Assembly (NCBI GenBank): GCA_039182715.1
Contig: JBCDBY010000163.1
Coordinates: 1-10,100 of the forward strand
Source of the DNA: JBCDBY01 sp039182715
Lineage (GTDB): Bacteria; Planctomycetota; PLA2
Length of the DNA stretch: 10,100 bases
Reading direction: 5' to 3'
Shown here: positions 5,957 through 10,100 of the stretch, in pieces
Numbering within the stretch: position 1 is the stretch's first letter
How the letters are laid out: every line of letters begins with the position of its first letter
Program-made: the position numbers and the translations under genes
The notes under the pieces: generated by a model
The model's input: the letters and a program-made list of their open reading frames with translations, nothing else
Databases searched by the model: none
Told to the model about the DNA's origin: nothing

Positions 5957-6894
5957 CGACTTCCGCCCGTCGGCAGTTCCACGCGGGACGCCGCGATCGC
6001 AAGCACGGTTCGCTCGTCGATGCGCAGCAGCGTGACGCGGCCCGGACGACAGATCATGCGCCCTGCGATCGACAGGCTGTCGTGCGAAGGGACCTGGACC
6101 TCGAACGTCGTGCCCATCGGGGTCGGCACTTTCAGCGTCGGGAAGGGGAGCTTCGCCTTCGTGTGCTGCAGGCGAGTCGAAACGTGAATCGACCCATCGT
6201 CGGCGAAGACGGGCCGCAGCTGGAGGGCGGTGCCGACCTCGAGGACCCCGACCACGGGATCGAGGAGCGCGGTGTCGCCTTCCACTTCCAGATCGAAGTC
6301 CTCGATGTAGGAGACCTTCTCCACGATGTCGATGGAGACCTTGTCGCCGTTGCGGGCGATCACATGGGGCGCCTGCAGCGGCTTTGCCTTCCGCTCGCGC
6401 ATCCACGCCGCGAGCTCTTTCGGGGCGAGGTGGCCCGGAACCTCTTTCACGCCCTCCGGGAGCTGCAGCACCCTCGTTTCGAGCTGAATCACCAGCGCGC
6501 GGCGGCGGCGCAGCTCGTCCAGCTCCTTGGAGAACTGCTCGTGCACGGCGGCCATCGCCACGACGACCGCAACGCTGCGATCGGGGTCGAGCCGAAACCG
6601 CTCCGCTTTGCCCGCGGCCGACCGTAGCTGCAGCACCAGGTACTTACGCTCCTTCGGCGTCGTCGCGAGATCGGAGATGTCGTAGACGCGGAGCACGGGA
6701 CGGTCCGTGCGTCGCGCCTCGAGCTTAGCCAGCAGCTTGGCGACGTCCACGTCCTTGCGCGCGGCGATGATGGCACGCGCTTCGGCCCGCACGTTCGCGT
6801 CGGGCGAGAAGAGCTTGTCGATCAGCGCGTCGAGATCGGCGTCGTCGGCGAAGCAGGGCGCGAGCAGAAACAGGAGCGTGGCGGCGATTCGCAT
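5953..6894 (-). CDS. Exported protein with secretin-like C-terminal region
   Basis: This 313-residue product has a Sec signal peptide (MRIAATLLFLLAPCFA, cleavage near residue 16). The Cys is preceded by Pro, so it is not a lipobox. A helical stretch DALIDKLFSPDANVRAEARA (about 22-41) follows, then RVYDISDLA (about 69-77), which resembles the YDVRDL strand of secretin-related proteins. Next is a Glu/Arg-rich helical part (115-140). From about 175 comes a pattern like the secretin core: APHVIARNGDKVSIDI, then GVLEVGTALQLRPVFADDG (216-234), then a strand-rich segment to residue 308. The final pore-forming part and a type II/III assembly context are absent, so it may be a secretin-derived periplasmic protein rather than a pore. 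No Shine-Dalgarno sequence or GTANNNT element precedes the ATG; a perfect TTGACA (minus strand, 6944-6939) lies upstream but lacks a good -10. Assignment by pattern only. Confidence 0.68.
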   Translation of the reverse strand: MRIAATLLFLLAPCFADDADLDALIDKLFSPDANVRAEARAIIAARKDVDVAKLLAKLEARRTDRPVLRVYDISDLATTPKERKYLVLQLRSAAGKAERFRLDPDRSVAVVVAMAAVHEQFSKELDELRRRRALVIQLETRVLQLPEGVKEVPGHLAPKELAAWMRERKAKPLQAPHVIARNGDKVSIDIVEKVSYIEDFDLEVEGDTALLDPVVGVLEVGTALQLRPVFADDGSIHVSTRLQHTKAKLPFPTLKVPTPMGTTFEVQVPSHDSLSIAGRMICRPGRVTLLRIDERTVLAIAASRVELPTGGSR

Positions 6895-7086
6895 GGCAAG
6901 AGAATTCGCCGCCCGCGGTCACGCCGTCGTCATCCGCGTGTCAAAACGGAGTCTCGCCCTCGGGTCAGCCTTGAACCTCGGGTCGCGATGATCGCTCAAG
7001 CGGGCATGGCGAGCTTGTTCCGTAACCCGAAACTGCGCCGCCACGCAGCACTCGAGTGTTTCCTCGGTGGGCGCATGGCTCGGCTC
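6895..7086. other. Largest intergenic gap (192 bp), no gene seen
   Basis: This is the longest stretch without a confident gene, between two minus-strand genes. It contains a minus-strand TTGACA (6939-6944), a 9-bp direct repeat CCTCGGGTC (6958-6966 and 6976-6984) and a 10-bp palindrome CACTCGAGTG (7049-7058). I see no GC-stem plus T-run terminator and no tRNA. It probably holds the promoter of the 5953-6894 gene. Confidence 0.5.
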
Positions 7087-7713
7087 CTACCAGGTCGAAC
7101 CGAAACCCAGCCAGAAGCGGATCTCGTTCTGGCTTGGGTTCGCGTCCGTGTCGATGCCGAGTCCCTTCCCATTGGAGAAGTGGTGGAACAGAGCGCCCCC
7201 GAGGACGCGCCAGCCGTCGTCGAGAGCGACCTCGAAGCCGGGGCCCGCGCCGTAGGCGAAGTTCCACGGCGTGCCGCCGGTCGGAACGTCGTCGGTGGCG
7301 ACGAGAAACCCACCCTGGAGATCGAGGAAGAAGCCGAGCTTGCGGTACTCGTAGAAGTGCCAGCGGACCTGCCCGTTGAACTCACCGCCGAAGATCGTGC
7401 GATCGTCTTCGAAGTAGAGCGTCGGCGTAACGCCCACGCCGAGCGCGAGCCGGTCGGCGACGTACCAGTGGTGATAGAGCCCGACGCCCGCCGTCGGCGC
7501 GGTACCGCTCACCTTCCCGGAAATGGAGTCGCCGGGAATGGGCTCGCCGTACTGCGCCTGCACGCTCCACATCTTCTCGCCCTTGCGGTGGAGACCGCCG
7601 CGGCAGGAGACGGTCAGAGCCGCGAGGAGGAACAGACCAAAGACGCGATGGATCTCGATGCTGTGAGCATACCGTCCCGTCCGGCCCCGGCGCCGTCGTA
7701 GAATCGCGCGCAT
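7087..7713 (-). CDS. PagL-like acyloxyacyl hydrolase (lipid A 3-O-deacylase family), predicted lipoprotein
   Basis: The C-terminal half carries the family hallmark H-x-S-N in LFHHFSNGKGLG (His at 7180-7182, Ser at 7174-7176), followed by IDTDANPSQNEIRFWLGFG. In PagL, His and Ser of this motif act with a nearby Glu to remove the 3-O-acyl chain of lipid A at the outer membrane. Candidate acids here are the two Asp and the Glu downstream. Alternating hydrophobic strands (GVGLYHHWYVADRLALGVG, QVRWHFYEYRKLGFFLDLQ) fit an eight-stranded barrel. The signal sequence ends in lipobox LTVSC, which is unusual because PagL itself has an ordinary signal peptide. The start is uncertain. ATG 7713 is the nearest conventional in-frame start but gives a 36-residue presequence. 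ATC at 7659, 6 nt after a TATGCT, would give a textbook 18-residue lipoprotein signal and a 190-residue protein. It diverges from the alkylation-repair gene. Confidence 0.78.
   Translation of the reverse strand: MRAILRRRRGRTGRYAHSIEIHRVFGLFLLAALTVSCRGGLHRKGEKMWSVQAQYGEPIPGDSISGKVSGTAPTAGVGLYHHWYVADRLALGVGVTPTLYFEDDRTIFGGEFNGQVRWHFYEYRKLGFFLDLQGGFLVATDDVPTGGTPWNFAYGAGPGFEVALDDGWRVLGGALFHHFSNGKGLGIDTDANPSQNEIRFWLGFGSTW
7666..7671 (-). promoter_or_regulatory. -10-like element TATGCT upstream of the PagL-like gene
   Basis: Minus-strand GTATGCT ends 6 nt before the in-frame ATC at 7659. It lies inside the frame if translation begins at ATG 7713. Its position relative to the signal peptide matches the other leaderless-type starts in the window, which is the main reason to doubt the upstream ATG. 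Confidence 0.33.
7699..7704 (+). promoter_or_regulatory. -10-like element TAGAAT, likely leaderless start
   Basis: GTAGAAT ends 7 nt before ATG 7712, with CGCGCGC between and no Shine-Dalgarno sequence. It sits about 27 bp from the oppositely oriented TATGCT (7666-7671), so the divergent genes have back-to-back promoters. No -35 hexamer is visible. Confidence 0.45.
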
Positions 7714-8377
7714 GACGCTGGAAGAGACACTCCAGGAACTCGAGGCGCAAGGCGACGAGAAGGTGCGCGCGCAAAACGTGAGATGGGGCGCAAGCGACAA
7801 TCAGTACGGGGTCAAACTCGGCGAAATCCGCAAGCTGGCAAAGACGATCAAGGCGAACCCGGAGCTCGCGGCGGAACTCTGGGACACCGGAAACGTCGAT
7901 GCCCGGTTCCTTGCGATTCTGCTGCTGAAGCCGCGCCAGTTGTCGAGCGACGACGTCGACGCGCTGGTGCGATCCGTGGCGTTCTCGCGCGTGGCGGATT
8001 GGCTCATCGCGTACGTGGTGCGAAAGCACCCGGAGAAGGAGGCGCTGCGCGAGCGCTGGATGCAGGACGATCACCCGATGGCAGCGCGAGCATGCTGGGA
8101 CCTGACCGCCGAGCGCGTGTCGAAAGACGCCGAGGGCCTGGATCCGTCGAGCCTGCTGGACCGGATCGAGTCGGAGATGGCCGACGCCGATCCGCTGCCG
8201 CAATGGACCATGAACGCCGCCCTCGCCGGCATCGGCATTCATCATCCCGATCTGCGGGCCCGCGCGATGGAGATCGGCGAGTCCCTGGGCGTCTTCCGCG
8301 ACTACCCGACCTCGAAGGGCTGCACTTCGCCCTTCGCGCCGATCTGGATCGAGGAGATGGTGCGGCGACAGGGTTGA
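7712..8377 (+). CDS. AlkD-type DNA alkylation repair protein
   Basis: This 221-residue, all-helical protein fits the DNA alkylation repair family (AlkC/AlkD, HEAT-like repeats), whose members excise positively charged alkylated bases such as 3- and 7-methylpurines as glycosylases. Visible family-like segments are YGVKLGEIRKLAKTIKANP (residues 32-50), ELAAELWDTGNVDARFLAIL (51-70) and FSRVADWLIAYVV (91-103), where D96 may match the conserved Asp of AlkD. The C-terminal end includes GCTSPFAPIWIEEM (203-216). That last Cys-containing motif is not part of B. cereus AlkD as I know it, so this is probably a related subgroup whose activity may differ. The start at ATG 7712 is supported by family length and the -10-like element 7 nt upstream. 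It diverges from the PagL-like gene; their conventional ATGs overlap in CATG 7711-7714. Confidence 0.82.
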   Translation: MTLEETLQELEAQGDEKVRAQNVRWGASDNQYGVKLGEIRKLAKTIKANPELAAELWDTGNVDARFLAILLLKPRQLSSDDVDALVRSVAFSRVADWLIAYVVRKHPEKEALRERWMQDDHPMAARACWDLTAERVSKDAEGLDPSSLLDRIESEMADADPLPQWTMNAALAGIGIHHPDLRARAMEIGESLGVFRDYPTSKGCTSPFAPIWIEEMVRRQG

Positions 8378-8402
8378 GCGAATAGGGGGCCGGCCACGCG
8401 GG

Positions 8403-8408
8403 TAGAGT
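8403..8408 (+). promoter_or_regulatory. -10-like element TAGAGT, likely leaderless start
   Basis: GTAGAGT ends 6 nt before ATG 8415, with GCCCGT between and no Shine-Dalgarno sequence. It is located in the 37-bp gap after the alkylation-repair gene, so the zinc-ribbon gene may have its own leaderless transcript. Confidence 0.42.
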
Positions 8409-8414
8409 GCCCGT

Positions 8415-8654
8415 ATGGACCTCGACGCCCAGATTGCCTCCCGCTTCCGCTGCCCGAAGTGCAACGAGCGGGGGGCCACGACGAAACGGATCGCCACGAC
8501 CGGAACCGGGCTTTCCAAGCTCTTCGACATCCAGCACAACCGCTTCATTGCGGTGACCTGCCGAAGCTGCGGGTTCACCGAGTTGTACAACCCCGACGTG
8601 CTCGAGAAGAAGAGCCGTGTCAGCGATGTCCTGGACGTGATTTTCGGAGGGTAG
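8415..8654 (+). CDS. Zinc-ribbon nucleic-acid-binding-type protein (79 aa)
   Basis: The protein has two zinc knuckles, C13-P-K-C16 and C49-R-S-C52-G, separated by 32 residues. The surrounding context is ITTGTGLSKLFDIQHNRF-like (here IATTGTGLSKLFDIQ), FIAVTC and GFTELYN. This is the pattern of the small stand-alone zinc-ribbon proteins of the COG3478/YpzJ type, which are predicted to bind nucleic acid but have no established role. The length (79 aa) is usual for the family. It lies 37 bp after the alkylation-repair gene, on the same strand. Confidence 0.87.
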   Translation: MDLDAQIASRFRCPKCNERGATTKRIATTGTGLSKLFDIQHNRFIAVTCRSCGFTELYNPDVLEKKSRVSDVLDVIFGG

Positions 8655-8699
8655 GTTGCGACCGGGCTTCGCCATCCGTAGGTTGCGGATGGAAGGGAG
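8651..8699 (+). promoter_or_regulatory. Repeat, hairpin, -10-like element and RBS of the patatin gene
   Basis: GTAGGTTGCG occurs twice, at 8651-8660 and 8678-8687. CCATCCG (8672-8678) and CGGATGG (8686-8692) form a perfect 7-bp inverted repeat with a 7-nt loop that contains the -10-like TAGGTT (8679-8684). GGGAGG at 8694-8699 is a good Shine-Dalgarno sequence 7 nt before ATG 8707, and decides for that start over the TTG at 8656 and the ATG at 8713. With no T-run after the stem, an operator or translational control is more likely than a terminator. Confidence 0.45.
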
Positions 8700-8706
8700 G
8701 CCCCGC

Positions 8707-9888
8707 ATGGGCATGACGCGACGGTTCCGGTTCCTGACTCTTCTCGTGGTGGTGGCGGCGTGCGCCGGCACACCCAAGCGGAACCCGCTCCCGGCGGAAC
8801 TGTTCCAGTCCGCCCAGATCCCGGGCATGGATGGCGTGCGTGAGTATGCCGCGGGCAACGAGAGCATCTGGAACGAGTGGTCGTCCATGCCGGCCGAGCG
8901 CATGCGGGAGAGGCACCCGGCGCTGGCCGACGCCGAGCACCACTATCTCGCGATCTCGGGCGGAGGTGCGAACGGCGCCTATGGCGCGGGACTGCTTTGC
9001 GGCTGGACCGCGTCGGGCAAACGGCCGGACTTCGTGATCGTGACCGGCATCAGTACCGGAGCGCTGACGGCGCCGTTCGCGTTCCTCGGCTCCGACTACG
9101 ACCACGTCATCAAGGAGGTCTACACGACCCTGACGACGGCGGACCTGCTCCAGGCCAAGGGGCTGCTCGCCGCGCTGAGCAGCGATTCGATCGCCAAGGT
9201 CGACGGGCTGAAGGCAAAGATCGAGCAGTACGTCACCGAGGAGGTGGTAGACGCGATCGCCGCCGAGGGGCGCCGCGGTCGGGTGCTGCTGTTGGGCACG
9301 ACCAACCTCGACGCGCGCAAGTCGATGCTCTGGGACATCACCGACATCGCGAGGACCGACCGGCCGGAGCGCTTCGAACTCATCCGCCGCATCATGCTGG
9401 CGTCGGCGTCGATCCCCGGCGCGTTCCCGCCCGTGATGTTCGAAGTGGAAGCGAATGGCCAGCGCTACGACGAGATGCACGCGGACGGGGGCACCACGAC
9501 GCAGGTGTTTCTCTACCCGACGGCCATCGACTGGCCCTCCGTTCTGAAGAAGCTGCGCGTCCAGGGGCGGCCGACCGCATGGGTGGTGCGCAACTCGCGC
9601 CTGCGGCCGGACTACGAGCCGGTCGACCGCAAGCTGCTGAAGATCGCGGCGGTCAGCATCGACTCGCTCCTCCGCACGCAAGGGATCGGCGACCTCTACC
9701 GCATTCACGACACCTGCGTTCGGGACGACGTCGCGTTCCGGGTCACGGCGATTCCCGACGACTTCGCGCTCGTGCCGAAGGAGCCGTTCGACCCGGCCTA
9801 TATGCAACAGCTCTTCGAGGTCGGGTTCGAAGCGGGCAAGTCGGGCCGTGCGTGGTCCGACCGGCCACCGCAATCCCGCACCAGGTAG
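8707..9888 (+). CDS. Patatin-like phospholipase, predicted lipoprotein
   Basis: This 393-residue protein has a lipoprotein signal (MGMTRRFRFLTLLVVVAAC, Cys19). It carries the patatin catalytic elements in order: the glycine-rich oxyanion-hole loop SGGGANGAYGAG (84-95), the nucleophile elbow G-I-S-T-G with Ser116, and the Asp of the catalytic dyad in DGG (Asp260, HADGGTTTQVFLYP). Patatins are Ser-Asp lipid acyl hydrolases that act on phospholipids and other esters. The lipobox implies anchoring at the inner or outer membrane, facing away from the cytoplasm. A 60-residue spacer between Cys19 and the catalytic domain may be a linker. The C-terminal part (about 270-393) contains a helical region and an end, RTWSDRPPQ-like, of unknown role. 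The gene follows the zinc-ribbon gene with its own likely promoter. Its stop lies one base from that of the convergent acetyltransferase gene. Confidence 0.92.
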   Translation: MGMTRRFRFLTLLVVVAACAGTPKRNPLPAELFQSAQIPGMDGVREYAAGNESIWNEWSSMPAERMRERHPALADAEHHYLAISGGGANGAYGAGLLCGWTASGKRPDFVIVTGISTGALTAPFAFLGSDYDHVIKEVYTTLTTADLLQAKGLLAALSSDSIAKVDGLKAKIEQYVTEEVVDAIAAEGRRGRVLLLGTTNLDARKSMLWDITDIARTDRPERFELIRRIMLASASIPGAFPPVMFEVEANGQRYDEMHADGGTTTQVFLYPTAIDWPSVLKKLRVQGRPTAWVVRNSRLRPDYEPVDRKLLKIAAVSIDSLLRTQGIGDLYRIHDTCVRDDVAFRVTAIPDDFALVPKEPFDPAYMQQLFEVGFEAGKSGRAWSDRPPQSRTR

Positions 9889-9889
9889 C

Positions 9890-10100
9890 TCACTTGGTGT
9901 GGTCTGCCAGGGCCTCCCATGCGCGCGCTTCCGGATCGTCCCGGGGCGCGGGAAGGAAGCCGATCCGCCTGTAGAGAGCGATCGCGCGGCGGTTCTCGGA
10001 GCCGGTCGTGAGATACGCGCGGTTCGCTCCCAGCGCGCGAAACCGCCGCAAGGTCTCGAGTACGAGCAGGCGACCGAGCCCGCGACGTTGATGGTCGGGC
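9890..10100 (-). CDS. GNAT-family N-acetyltransferase, C-terminal fragment
   Basis: A minus-strand frame runs from the right edge to TGA 9892-9890 and gives 69 residues; the start is outside the window. It begins PDHQRRGLGRLLVLETLRRF, which holds the acetyl-CoA pyrophosphate-binding motif R-R-G-L-G-R of GNAT proteins (canonical Q/RxxGxG/A). ANRAYLTTGSENRRAIALY and RRIGF follow: the typical motif B with N-x-x-A-x-x-L-Y-x-x-x-G-F. GNAT enzymes acetylate an amine using acetyl-CoA; the substrate is set by the missing N-terminal half. Its stop faces the patatin stop with one base between. Confidence 0.88.
   Translation of the reverse strand, partial: PDHQRRGLGRLLVLETLRRFRALGANRAYLTTGSENRRAIALYRRIGFLPAPRDDPEARAWEALADHTK

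Noticed and set aside
4066..6627. Very long plus-strand open frame of about 850 codons
   Set aside because: It runs across five well-supported genes on both strands and is Arg/Ala-rich, a typical artefact of high-GC DNA.
6916..6944. Classical sigma-70 promoter using minus-strand TTGACA (6944-6939)
   Set aside because: The position 16-18 bp downstream reads GC-rich TGACCG or similar, a poor -10 element, so I only mention it in the gap description.
7049..7058. Palindrome CACTCGAGTG in the largest gap
   Set aside because: Single 10-bp palindrome with no partner site or promoter context; likely chance.
6988..7701. Long plus-strand open frame (237 codons) opposite the PagL-like gene
   Set aside because: Its translation is low-complexity (Arg/Ala/Glu/Val) and mirrors the GC-rich third positions of the opposite gene, which has a recognisable catalytic motif and signal peptide.
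2062..8395. Two GGCCGGCC octamers (2062-2069, 8388-8395), both in intergenic DNA upstream of leaderless-type starts
   Set aside because: Self-complementary GC octamers are expected in DNA of this composition, and their distances to the start codons differ.
8672..8692. Intrinsic terminator for the zinc-ribbon gene
   Set aside because: The 7-bp stem is followed by GGAAGGGAGG, not a T-run, and it overlaps the next gene's likely promoter.

Overview
The window is high-GC bacterial DNA (about two thirds G+C by eye) packed with short, mostly independently transcribed genes. It comes from a Gram-negative, LPS-bearing organism: five exported products or lipoproteins are visible, including a PagL-type lipid A deacylase homologue, a ClsC-type cardiolipin synthase homologue and a patatin-like lipase. 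The FG-GAP/VCBS protein and the exported secretin-like protein recall Planctomycetota, but this phylum assignment is inference. I see no tRNA, rRNA, CRISPR array, insertion sequence or phage gene. The region looks chromosomal and housekeeping-like.

Layout. 1-299 (+) is the tail of an unrecognised gene. 296-469 (-) is a two-helix small membrane protein. 571-1869 (+) is an exported FG-GAP beta-propeller protein whose reading frame is crossed by one in-frame TGA at 847-849. 1870-2046 (-) is a 58-residue one-helix protein. 2100-3605 (+) is a ClsC-like phospholipase D lipoprotein. 3602-4501 and 4498-5112 (-) form a two-gene operon (lipoprotein, then APH-type phosphotransferase). 5150-5521 and 5525-5956 (+) form a second operon (VOC protein, YqaA-like membrane protein). 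5953-6894 (-) is the secretin-like exported protein. 7087-7713 (-) is the PagL-like protein. 7712-8377 (+) is an AlkD-type DNA alkylation repair protein, 8415-8654 (+) a zinc-ribbon protein and 8707-9888 (+) a patatin-like lipoprotein. 9890-10100 (-) is the C-terminal end of a GNAT acetyltransferase.

Most interesting point. The TGA at 847-849 lies inside one continuous FG-GAP frame and is followed at once by a Cys codon. A hairpin begins 14 nt downstream; its 5-nt apical loop carries G at the second position and starts 19 nt after the TGA. That fits the published bacterial SECIS model, so the gene is a candidate for a previously undescribed selenoprotein with a vicinal Sec-Cys pair. The main competing explanation is a point-mutated pseudogene or a sequence error. 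TGA is a normal stop elsewhere in the window.

Two genome-style signals also stand out. Nearly every transcription unit has a GTANNNT (-10-like) element at a fixed place before the start codon. It sits 6-10 nt before genes without a Shine-Dalgarno sequence, which suggests leaderless mRNAs, and exactly 22 nt before the two genes that do have one. All five convergent gene pairs end with overlapping or abutting stop codons (CTAG at three of them), leaving no room for an intergenic terminator.
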